Positions 8,772-17,971 of a DNA stretch of 20,482 nt are shown here, one piece after another (the first letter of the stretch is position 1; every line of letters begins with the position of its first letter). The notes under the pieces are model-generated. The model was not told the origin of the DNA and searched no databases. It saw nothing but the letters and a program-made list of their open reading frames with translations. This DNA comes from Rhizopus sp. PT2906 (Eukaryota; Mucoromycota; Mucoromycetes; Mucorales; Rhizopodaceae): contig JAMYHX010000629.1 in assembly GCA_025529335.1 (NCBI GenBank), positions 1 through 20,482 of the forward strand, given 5' to 3'. The translations under genes and the position numbers were made by a program.

Positions 8772-10007
8772 TCAGAGCTTATCTGCTTTCGCGAATTTTA
8801 CACTGTTCTTCCATGAGATTCGTGAATCATGATGAATGTTTATTTGATCAACCATAATTGAACTTTGTAAAGAGGTAGAAGGAAAGAAACGAACTGGGCC
8901 ATCACCAAAGCTATGCTCTAAATCATTTTCTCCATAAATATCATCTAAATAACCAAGCTGTGTATTTTTCTAAATAATTAAAATGGCTTTTGGTATTTTT
9001 GATTCACACTATAACACTTGTTGCTATTACCTTTGGTTCATCTTTAGATGATCGTTTCTTCTACATCTAAAAATATACTCACCTTTTGATTATCATAGTA
9101 GCAATCTCTAAATAGAGTTTTGAACAGTGGCTTTCAGTACTCAAAATATCACATCTCAGTTCATCTTTCCATGATGAGTAGCCAACCATATTAAAACTAC
9201 AAGAGCCGAAATGAAAGAGATATTAGAACTTTAATGAATGAGCGTTTAATTTGGTGAAATTAAAAATGATGATCTTTTTACTTACATATGGTCTAGCATT
9301 ATCTAAGAGTTGCTTCTTTTGACTTGTAAAATTCCAATTTCTTTTCGATACAAACTCTGTCAGCTTCAAAGCCTTCATCTGCATAAAATCAACAATTTAA
9401 AAAAGTGGATAATTTTATATCTATTTGATGGTGTATACTACGCGCACGAGGAAATCCACGATAGGGTTAATGTTACAAGCGCTACCTATGATGTGGTCAA
9501 CAAACTTTTTCAATGAGCAGCGTTACAATCAGCTTGTGCAGGAACAAATATCTTTACATATTCCTTGACGCAAAATATGGCTTTTATAAAGTTTCAAAAA
9601 GAAAGAAAATGTCTTTTTTGTCAGTGAGGAATAGTACGCGTGCTCCGTTCGCGCTCCGTTTTTACTAGAGACACATAATTCTTGTATATAGCTTTAGTTT
9701 GCTTAATGAAGCCCATCAATAGTAAGCCTTGATTGTTTAATTGGCTTGTATGATAGGCGTATAACAGATCTAAAAGCTCATCTAATGATGTAAAATTAGA
9801 ATATATCCATTTACCAGACAAATATTGAAGAAACGGAGCCTGAAACAAGCAAAAAGGGTATCTCTAGTAAAAACGGAGCGCGCGTAGCATTACCCATCTC
9901 TTTTAAACTATGATTTATTTTAAGAAATAACTCATATATGCATTAGAATAGTATCTAGGCGCTGATTTCAATACAGTACTCCCACAGTCAATTGGTCTTT
10001 TGGACAT
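8772..10007 (-). CDS. Unrecognised multi-exon gene, possibly decaying (tentative model)
   Basis: Several protein-like blocks lie in order on the minus strand, most with good splice signals and all in phase 0. They are a possible start at 10007-10005 (MSKRPIDCGST), 9839-9666 (58 codons, GKWIYSNFTSLDELLDLLYA), 9504-9439 (22 codons, VDHIIGSACNINPIVDFLV), 9378-9286 (31 codons, MKALKLTEFVSKRNWNF), 9130-9083 (16 codons, LFRDCYYDNQK), 9060-9031 (KKRSSKDEPK) and 8969-8772, which ends at a TGA (LGYLDDIYGENDLEHSFGDG). Introns 9438-9379 (60 bases) and 9030-8970 (61 bases) look normal. Three joins are weak: the gap 9082-9061 is only 22 bases, the acceptor before 9130 lacks a pyrimidine tract, and the first donor is a guess. 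I do not recognise the protein. It may be a real gene with a different exon model or a degenerating pseudogene. The inverted-repeat arms described separately lie in the introns on both sides of the 58-codon block. Confidence 0.35.
9626..9895. mobile_element. Inverted-repeat (MITE-like) element
   Basis: A perfect 22-base inverted repeat, CGCGCTCCGTTTTTACTAGAG plus A, occurs at 9650-9671 and as its complement at 9861-9882. The similarity extends outward. The right arm, 9856-9895, runs from GGGTA to TACCC and contains CGCGCGTAGC. The left arm, about 9626-9674, has a matching GTACGCG plus an extra 13-base unit (TGCTCCGTTCGCG). TA dinucleotides at 9635-9636 and 9885-9886 flank the CGCG ends, which would fit a Tc1/mariner-type target site. 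There is no room for a transposase. GC-rich arms in an AT-rich spacer support an inserted element. It could be a MITE, the remnant of a larger transposon, or two solo arms. Confidence 0.55.
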
Positions 10008-10393
10008 ATTCTTTATTTGGAGTATTTGATTAGTTTGAACATGCAGTTTTTTGTCATAAAGACTTTATTGGAAGTAGTTTGATGAAAAAAGCGACAACTT
10101 TAATTGAGGAAAAGTTCTTTCGATCGAGACTATCTCCTGAGAAAAAAAGGATATACAGCAGAATAATCAACTAATAAGGACCGCAAAACACATTTTTAAT
10201 GTTTAATAAAAAAAAAAGCTTATGATTCTAGAGCAAGCAGCTAAAGCCACAAACATAACCATCTTTGAGAAGAAAAAGACAAAGCAGCCTTTGTTCTCTT
10301 CGATTCGCTTGCAATGGTTCGAGCTTACATTTTAAGTTTTTAAATAAAACTTTCACAATGGGACTATAAGAATGATTGTAAAGCTATGGATAT
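10008..10393. other. Spacer downstream of the anoctamin gene, with one small frame
   Basis: AT-rich sequence with no recognised gene. A plus-strand frame at 10222-10335 encodes 37 residues beginning MILEQAAKATNITIFEKKK. It has no homologue I know, no clear promoter and no splice partner, so I treat it as probably fortuitous. Confidence 0.4.
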
Positions 10394-12892
10394 TTATTCA
10401 TTTTTGAACGCGTTTTGAACTATTTGTGCAGCTGTATCGACTTCTATCTTGGGCTGGTTCAGATGATTTCTCCATATCTTAGCTGACAAGCCTTGAGAAA
10501 GATCACTGTTATCGTGCTGCTCAGTGGCACTGATGAATGCTTCATGATTGCCTATCATGCGCTCTAGCCAAACCTTTTTTAATTTATATTCTTCCTTCTT
10601 GACCAAATACTCAGAGGCATTGGGATATAAGAGATGAATTGCTTGACGAATACCCAATCGAAGGACAACATAGATATGTTCAGATATAAGGATAGCTACC
10701 AATGTAAAGATAGGTGTGTAGTAAGAGTGAATGTTTGTAGAAGGATGGAAAAGGTAGGCGAAGGAGCTCATGGTGATGGATGATAACCAGATTAAAGTCT
10801 CCATATTACCTAACCAAGGTCCAATACTCTCTGCACGTAACGGAATAGGGCGTCTATAACATATAAATTACCTACTAGCGTATTATTACAAAGAGTTCAT
10901 TACCTTGTATACTTGCAAATCTTGACAGCGTCACCGCGTAGTTCAATCCAATTATTAATCAGACAGCATAAAGCAGTAAGTGGCCACACTGTAGAAAACA
11001 TACTGACATAGCCAAACTTGCGATGGTATTGTGTGTCAGCAAGGGAATATAATACTCAACTTTTGTGGTCTTACCTGGATAACCATCTCTGCATAGTCAA
11101 TGTAGGTATCATACTCTAGCATTGATACTTCATTATAAACCTTTTCTATAAACTTTACTTCTTCCTCATCATTTCCTGATGCTTCTCTAGTTGCCAATTC
11201 TTTTGTCGTAGGCATTTCCCTTTTATGCAATACTTTTTCAGACACCCTTTGAGCCTTGGGTTTGATAAGGTTGATTACATAAGGAACAGCCATTTCAGTT
11301 AAAAATCCCACTATTTGGCCAGTGACAACAAAATAAACAAGTTGAGCACGAAGTCTTTGAAAGTCTACCGACTTGTGATCATGACTAATGTTGTATTGAA
11401 CAAGGTAAGGTAAGACATGGTCTCCAAAAGGAATATAGATCCAAGCGGTAATGAACATAGATAGATAGCCAACAAGGAAATTAGCAATAAATATCTTTTG
11501 TGTGTAATAGTATTCATAAGCAGCGCTCGTCTTGTGCATTTCCCAATCATTCAATCGTTTCATCCATTGACTATATATCTTTATCATTGTAGGAATCAAG
11601 AGAACATAACCCACTGTAGGTGTATAATGCTAAATGGTATTAGGATTAGCTTCATCTTCTTTCATATGATTGCGTACATCTTACCAAGAATTGTTTAAAG
11701 GGGCCATTGTAATATTCATGCAAAAATAACTGAAACATAAACACGAACCCTACGATGATACTCAAAAAAGCTGCACCTATAGCAACACCAGGTATGGACG
11801 CTAGCCTTCTGGCCAATAGTTTATATGTGGATACCATAGGCGTATCTTCTCCCGTAATTTCATCCTTAACCCATCTATCACCTTTAAACTCTGTTCTTCT
11901 TCTTTCATTCTTTGAATAGTTTCGTACACCCCATTGAATTGCCAGTTGGTTTTCTTTACGCTTCCATATCTCTATAAACACAATAGCCCAGATGATCATG
12001 GCTAGAGAGTACCAGCCTGCCAACGTATTGGCATGAGTCAAGTAAACAAAGACACCCAAAGATGCAGGTACACTCAACCACAAGAAATAATTTTGGAGGA
12101 ATGCAAAATAGTAAGCGATCTTCTCACCAAAATGGTTTCTTATCAGTAATAGATCATTATCATCAATCAACCATTTGGTAGACCAGGACTTTAACCATTT
12201 CTAATATAATCGTTATCACTATATATCCTTTAGAACATAGATAGACTTACATCATTCAACTCATCATTATGTAAAGGAATAATGCTTTCCACATATTGAT
12301 CTGTTTGAGGCGATATTCCTGCACCACCTTCTTCTTTTGGCTGTGTCATGATTTCATAGACTAGCCTTAAACGTTCAGCCTCTGTCAATTCCTTGAATGT
12401 TTGAATATCCGAAGTTTCATTGATGTCATCTACACGTATGCCTAGCAAGAAATCACGTACTCTAAATTGGGGGAATCAATATGTTTGCATAGACAACGTG
12501 CATGAGTCCTACCTCTCTCGACGAAATTCCTTTTTAATACATTGGATGGGACTGCTAATGAATATTAACAAAGTATCTGGTTCTTTTCCTGGGCGCATCT
12601 GATAACGAAGACCAACCGAGTTCAACCGAGTTGCTAGATCTTTTAGAGACTTTATTACATGCTGTTCCAGTTGTTGTCTTGATTTATCTTTGCTACTGGT
12701 TGGAAACTTGAACTTTATAACATAATCAACACCCGCATTTTTATTTAAAATTAATTTTGAAGAAGAAGGTGGTGGCATTGGCTGAACAGGAGGGAAAAGG
12801 TGAGAGAAAGTTTGTGGATCATGCCCTGTACTTGAAAGAAATGTCTCCTGTTTGTTATTGTTACTATCAATATTATTACTCTTATCCGTCAT
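10394..12892 (-). CDS. Anoctamin / TMEM16-family membrane protein, six exons
   Basis: Member of the TMEM16 family of calcium-regulated lipid scramblases and ion channels; the fungal relatives are the scramblases afTMEM16 and nhTMEM16 and the yeast ER-plasma membrane tether Ist2. Transcript-order exons are 12892-12513, 12461-12251, 12200-11685, 11629-11075, 11016-10904 and 10853-10394, joining in frame to 744 residues with introns of 50-58 bases. Residues 1 to about 215 are cytosolic and soluble, including a ferredoxin-like part (YVIKFKFPTSS, LLIFISSP). From about 220 onward there are roughly ten hydrophobic segments. The conserved core reads DYAEMVIQFGYVSMFS, then LINNWIELRGDAVKICKYTRRP, which carries the Asn, Glu and Asp used for calcium binding in the family. 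The soluble C-terminus is short, without the long basic tail that gives Ist2 its tethering function, so scramblase/channel function is more likely. The kinase gene lies upstream on the same strand. Confidence 0.9.
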
Positions 12893-12969
12893 TAATGAAA
12901 AGAAGAAAAAAAAAAAAGGAAAAGAAGGGAGTTTTGAAAGAAAAAGGAAAGAGGATTTGAAGCGGCGTT
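12893..12969 (-). promoter_or_regulatory. 77-base gap holding anoctamin promoter/leader
   Basis: Only 77 bases separate the kinase stop codon from the anoctamin start codon on the same strand. On the coding strand the gap is a strong pyrimidine tract (runs of T with C). The anoctamin promoter must lie here or within the 3' end of the kinase gene. An alternative would be read-through transcription from the kinase gene. Confidence 0.5.
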
Positions 12970-15812
12970 TTATAGTTTTTTTGCTTGCATATAATCTTTA
13001 CCCAAATCCAAGAAATCAATCAATTTATGATACAAGAACTTGTAAGCCCAAACATTTCCTTTTAGTCGCTTTACATTAACAATAAACAGCCCAGGCAAGT
13101 TTTTAAATCTACAAATCTCAACCAGAAACCTGATCTCCTCTCCATTATCAATACATGCCTCTCCATAGATTGGCTGTAATCTTCCTATTTCTTCTTTACG
13201 TTTGGATGCCTTTCTTCTCGTGCATTTCAATACAAATGGACCACCTTCGTTATCTGAAATTGCCTCTATGCCGAGAATGCGCAAGATGCAGCTTGCTTCT
13301 TGAATGACTTGTTGTGGTGGACGAGAGGTAAGAGCTGTACGGTCAATGGGCCCTTGATGAATCTGAACACGTGAATCACCTGCTGATTCTTTCTTGACAA
13401 GAGGAAGCGCATTACTACTTAGTGTTCGCCCTCTAGTATTTGTATTGACAGTAAGTTGAGGTACAGCCACGGACACCTCTGGCTGAACAGGTGCCTTCAT
13501 GACCATCGTATTTGGCGGTATTACTTCTTTCTTGTATCCGTTTGTCTCTGGGAGCTTATGCGACCTCTTTTTGATCCAATCCATCATCTTCTTTCCTGTT
13601 TTCTTTGATTGTGTTTGCTGCCTATCTGCAGTGTTTGACCAAGTGTTTCGTTGAGACTTTGGCTGCTCTGGGCTCTTTCCAAACAGCGCCAAGTGCTGTA
13701 TGACATTCTCCTGGCTTGATTTTGTCGGAGGAGGGCTCCTGGTTCTTCTGTAAATGCTTTTTCGCACAGCTGCCATCGCCTTATCGCCAATTCTACGCCT
13801 TGATGTAGAGTAGATGATATCTGGCACAGGTGAGTTACCTGCAGAAGAGGTTACAGATGAGGTATCATTAGAACAAGATAAACTTGTGCAAGTATACTCT
13901 TGACGAATCATAGAGGTTCGTTTTGGCTGCTGTTGTTGCTGTGTGATGTTTATTGCAAGACGAGAGGAAGGATCTCTGATTGAGACAGAGCTCTGGGTTG
14001 ATGCAGTCACACCAGATTCAGACATACTTGACAATTGGCTGTTATCCTCTGTAAGACGCATAAAAATAGATTTAGGGGCTGTATTTTCTTCAATAGCAAG
14101 CGAGTTGGAAGAATTGCCGATGGTGGACGTTTCTGAATGGTCTGCTTCTTCAGTTATTTTTGATGTATTGAGAGTTTTGGTGAAGAAGCCCAAGAATCGA
14201 TCCTTATGCTGATGAATTCGAATACTGCCTAAAGGTTTAGAAGGATCCAATTGTGATGTTGGAGCTGATAGCGACTTTTCAGGTTGTACTGTATCCTTTA
14301 CTGCTTCGGATATTGTAGGAGGAGGTATCATGATCTCTTTTACTGGCTTACGCGTAATAAAGCTGGGAATCTTTGTGGATCGTATTGAGTTGTGACGAGC
14401 AGGCGGTTTCTCTAGAATGGGTGGTGTTGTGATAATCAGTGAATGTCTGTTACCCTCACGTCTGGTTGATGTTTTGGCTACACGTTCGGCTGAGTGTTTA
14501 GCAAAAAAATCGTTATTGGCAACAGGAGCGAATCGATCGCGATGAGTTGACAGAGGATTCTTTCTCGTCTGATGAACATCTGTGCTTAAAGTAGAAACTG
14601 ATTGTTTTGAATGATCTGAAGACACTGAATCCATACTGATATCGTGGATCAAAAAGCCTCTGTATTCCTCTAGCCAAGGATGGTTGATCACTATATCCAA
14701 AGTACATCGCTTTGATGGATCAGGTACCAACATTTTTTCCATCAAATCACGAGCATCCTGGGAGATGTGTGGAGGAAAGATGAGACGAGTAGATATAATG
14801 TAGCGGTACAATTGATTGATATCGTCGCTATCAGGGTTTGAAGGGTCATCGTCAAAAGGAAGAAATCCAGAGAGCATGGCAAATAGGATGACACCGCAGG
14901 ACCAAATATCTACAGCAGATCCAGCGTATAAACCAGCATTGACGACTAGTTCAGGAGCAGCATAACATGGAGATCCGCATGTAGTAGACATCATATCATC
15001 AGCTGCAGTGGAGAATTGATTGGCAAAGCCAAAATCAGTGACAATGATATTACGATTTTTGTCTATTAGTATATTTTCCTAATGTAGACACAAAAAGGGC
15101 AAAAAGAGAAAGAGAAACAAAGATGAGGAAAAAAAAAAGAAGGGGATATCAATATAAGCTCCTTACTAGTTTTAAATCACGATGAACTATTTTACATTTA
15201 TGCATATATTGAACACTGCTTATAAGCTGAGCAAAGAACCTTTTTGCATCTCTTTCTTTCAAGTAACGATGTGCTAAGATGTATTCAAATAATTCGCCTC
15301 CTATTTAATAACCTGTTAACCTTACTATCTAATATGTACATATGAATTATTACCAGATGCATATTCTAATACTAGTCCAACGTATTTTTCAGTTTCTACA
15401 ACATTATATAATTTTACAATATAAGGATGATTCAGATTCTACAATGAATCATAAGGTTAATGTATGATAAAGAGGATCAGTGTACCTTTAGTATAGCAAT
15501 CTCCCTTTCAACCTTATTGATGCGACTATCGGAGCCAATCCCATCTTTTCTGATTAATTTAATTGCCACCTTTATTTAACAAGAGAGAGTCAATCACTCT
15601 TCTATTTATCCTAATCAACCCTATTTTACCTCTTCACTCGTTTCCGAATGAACACCTAATTTTACTTTTCCAAATTCGCCTTCACCTAGTGTCTGTAATA
15701 AAGTATAAGGTCCTAATTTATTTTGTTTCTTTTGTGTCGGCCTGCTGGGTATATTTGATTTTGTTGCTGATGCTGTTGTTGCTGTTGTAGTGGTAATAGC
15801 CACCTCTGTCAT
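12970..15812 (-). CDS. Kin4-like serine/threonine protein kinase, five exons
   Basis: CAMK/Snf1-related kinase, most like yeast Kin4/Frk1, which act in the spindle-position checkpoint. Transcript-order exons are 15812-15630, 15569-15486, 15438-15354, 15300-15167 and 15078-12970, giving 864 residues. The kinase domain, about 34-300, opens LGPYTLLQTLGEGEFGKVKLG. It has Lys65 in VAIKLIR, HRDLKLEN (Asp159), DFGFANQF (Asp177) and the activation segment TTCGSPCYAAPELVV, then DIWSCGVILFAMLSGFLPFDDD, a Kin4-type signature. All catalytic residues are present. Residues about 310-740 are low-complexity and Ser/Thr/Pro/basic-rich, a likely regulatory region. The last 100 or so residues (FVLKCTRRKA to KFLYHKLIDFL) look like a KA1-type membrane-binding domain. 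The start is the first ATG of a Thr/Ala-rich leader. Confidence 0.9.
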
Positions 15813-16137
15813 AGCAATAAAGTGTTTATAGAAAAATTAGAGAGAGAGAGAAAGAGAGAAAGAGAAAAAGAGAGAAAAAAGATAATACAGATGGTATTTG
15901 TATATGTTTATATACATGTATAAAGAGACGATAAAAAAATCAAGGGGAGGGGGCAAGATGAAGCAGTGTATCTTTCAAGGAGTTGTTATACTGACATGTT
16001 GGCGCCTTTTTTTTGTTTCTTTTATATTTGATAACATAGAAAATGTAAGAGAAAGCTTAAGCCACGATAGCAAACGAAGTCCTTTTTTGTAATAAATGAA
16101 ATATAAAAGCAAATTGACGTAGAAAGTTACGTAAAGA
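15813..16137. promoter_or_regulatory. Kinase promoter region with GA repeat
   Basis: This region lies upstream of the kinase start codon and downstream of the next gene's stop codon. On the plus strand, 15838-15881 is an imperfect (GA)n/(GAAA)n tract, so on the transcribed strand it is a CT-rich stretch about 25 bases before the ATG. Such pyrimidine tracts are typical near fungal transcription starts. The plus-strand frame at 15898-16092 has no recognisable content. Confidence 0.5.
15838..15881 (+). repeat. GA-rich simple repeat
   Basis: Low-complexity purine tract of AGAGAGAG and GAGAAAGA units, with only two or three interruptions over about 44 bases. Its length is likely to vary between strains. 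Confidence 0.75.
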
Positions 16138-16939
16138 TTAGTCATCATTCAAATAAGGAGGATAGTTTAATAAATGAACAATTGCTTGTAAATAAGTCCA
16201 GTCATACATGCATATATTTACATCGTTCTTTGTAACATCTACCTTCCACATACGTTTCGTATTTAACCGGGTTGACGCCATAGCTACATGACATATAGGG
16301 AAGGTCACATGTATTAACAAAGATAGATGTTTATTTAAAGATGTATTATGTTTAACATATAGGAAAGCAATTGTAAAGCCAATGTTTTGATTGGGGTATA
16401 GAAACATCGGTTATACTACTATCAATGCTGTTACAATCATCATCTATATTATACGATGATGGATTATAGCCCTTCTCTTTCAATAGTTGATGTGTCCAAA
16501 GCAAGTAAAGGCTTTCATTATCATCATTAGGGCTAATTGTAGACGCAGTAGAAGATGAAGACCCTAATATATTCAATTGCACGCGCGCATGAGTCATTTA
16601 TGTATAACAGAGATGCATGTGCCATAGTTACCTAACGATATTGCACCATATTGACTACGGATAGGCGATGATTTACTATCATTATTAATAATACATTCTA
16701 ATATTTGACGTTAATAGACAATATAATGCTGTTCAGTATCTTTTTTATACCTTCTTTTTGATCTCTTACTATCAAAAATGATAATGCTGAGGAAGGTGTA
16801 GGCGGTAATTCTTGATAGGAAGCCTTAAGAAGAGATAAAGGAAAGCATTAATCATTTGGCATCTTGCCCTTTCTTTTCTTTTTACTTTTTCAGGATCTCT
16901 TGTTTGTTGGAGTATTGTGGGGTTTGATATAATAGACAT
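16138..16939 (-). CDS. Unrecognised 181-residue protein, five exons
   Basis: Exons in transcript order are 16939-16886, 16823-16751, 16697-16632, 16563-16357 and 16283-16138. They join in frame to 181 residues, which argues for a real gene. I do not recognise a domain. The N-terminus reads MSIISNPTILQQTRDPEK, then ASYQELPPTPSSALSFLIV, a compact Pro/Ser motif that could be a conserved binding site. The middle is Ser/Asn/Asp-rich (SPNDDNESLYLLW and DDDCNSIDSSITD) and probably partly disordered. The C-terminal 60 residues are more ordered, with basic RLNTKRMWKVDV and YDWTYLQAIVHLLNYPPYL. No signal peptide or membrane segment is evident. Four splice sites pairs are conventional in size; the donor of the last intron is GTTAAA, less usual than GTAAGT, so the last junction is the least certain. 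Confidence 0.6.
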
Positions 16940-17048
16940 ATTAATGAAGTATGTATATTTACAATGATAAAGATGAAACGAAAAAGAAAGAAAGATAGAG
17001 CATTGATAATAGAATGATTGCATTTATAAAGATCTTTTCTTTTTTTAT
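16940..17048. promoter_or_regulatory. Short spacer with promoter of the 181-residue protein
   Basis: About 109 bases separate the amidohydrolase stop codon from the start codon of the 181-residue protein, both on the minus strand. The sequence is pyrimidine-rich on the coding strand before the ATG (TTTCTTTCTTTTTCG). No specific site is recognised. Confidence 0.4.
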
Positions 17049-17971
17049 TTACACAGTCGGCGATTGTAATCTGTAAATACGTACTGCGTTTGTAACAAAC
17101 AGCTTTTGCTTATCTTCATTTGTCCAATGATCTACAATTTCGCTCAGCACCTCAAACCATTCTTGCCAAGACGCAGCCAAGGTACACATGGGCCAATCAC
17201 TTCCAAATATAAGTCTATCTAGACCAAAGCAATCTCGCGCAACTTGAATGAATGGTCTTTAATTGCTTGATCATTGCTGCTTTACTTTGCTTATGCTCCT
17301 TCTTCAACTCCGTTAGCAAGCCAGATACTTTGCAACACATATTGTCATAGCGAGCCAATGCTTCCATTTCAGACTTCCAAAATTCAAACGCTGCTTCTCC
17401 CGGTTGACAATCACACGGAGGTTTAGCCATGTGATCAAGCACAAATTGAACAAGTGGGCATTGACCCACTAACTCTTTCAGTGGTGGAAACTGTTCTGGA
17501 CAGCCTTTACAATTGATGGTTAAATCAAAACTCAGATTGTGCTGTCTGAGTATTTGTACACCTTGAACAAAATCAGGATGACACACTCTTTTGGGATCAC
17601 TTGACGGGTCTTGGACTAAATTCCTCACTCCCTTCAGTTTTGTTCCAATAAGTCGTATTAGTGTACGCAAATACGAGCTCACGTGCCTACCCTGATGTAC
17701 AGGTGCAAATGCAACAATCCCACCGATTCCCCCAAAAGCAGCACTAGTTGTTAAACTATCTGCATAGCGACTGATCCAGTCAGCTTCCACTAATCCATGA
17801 TGTGGGTCCACATTTGTTTCAACATAAATAGCATAATGGATATCCACTTTTTTTCACTTCTTGGGTATATTCTTTGGCATCCTTATGCTCGGTACCTGAT
17901 ATCCAGGGTATATACACTTCATCTGGATGCCAAAAATGAACGTGAGCGTCAACGACCGGTTGAATCGTCAT
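17049..17971 (-). pseudogene. Amidohydrolase-2 family enzyme with two frameshifts
   Basis: TIM-barrel metal-dependent hydrolase of the amidohydrolase-2 type, which includes L-rhamnono-lactonase and 2-pyrone-4,6-dicarboxylate lactonase relatives. The reading starts at 17971 with MTIQPVVDAHVHFWHP, carrying the metal-binding HxH. A later frame holds YVETNVDPHHGL, FVLDHMAKP (catalytic or metal His) and CCKVSGL, and a third frame holds FGLDRLIFGSDWPM (metal Asp) and ends VRIYRLQSPTV. The frame changes first at the T7 run 17848-17854 and again near 17255-17258. Each change fits a single extra base, and removing both leaves 306 codons, the normal family size, with no introns. All key residues survive, so this could be a recent pseudogene or two sequencing errors. 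An upstream in-frame ATG at 18046 would add a hydrophobic leader, but the family is cytosolic, so I prefer 17971. Confidence 0.8.

Noticed and set aside
9286..9378. DNARPY at the end of a coding block resembles the DNARPH motif of mariner transposases.
   Set aside because: No catalytic neighbours (second aspartate context, SPDL motif) follow, and the surrounding residues do not match mariner. Six residues are too few.
9310..9516. Plus-strand frame of 68 residues ending DRVNVTSATYDVVNKLFQ, quite protein-like.
   Set aside because: The opposite strand gives two blocks joined by a normal 60-base intron in phase. The plus frame has no splice partners, so I favour the minus strand, though not with certainty.
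10290..10325. GGTTCGAGC, resembling a tRNA B box.
   Set aside because: It lacks the following CC, and no A box, acceptor stem or anticodon arm can be folded around it.
13943..14212. 89-residue plus-strand frame opposite the kinase linker.
   Set aside because: Shadow of the Ser/Thr-rich kinase reading frame, which runs uninterrupted through it.
15898..16092. 64-residue plus-strand frame upstream of the kinase.
   Set aside because: Low-complexity start and no recognisable content; it lies in the kinase promoter region.
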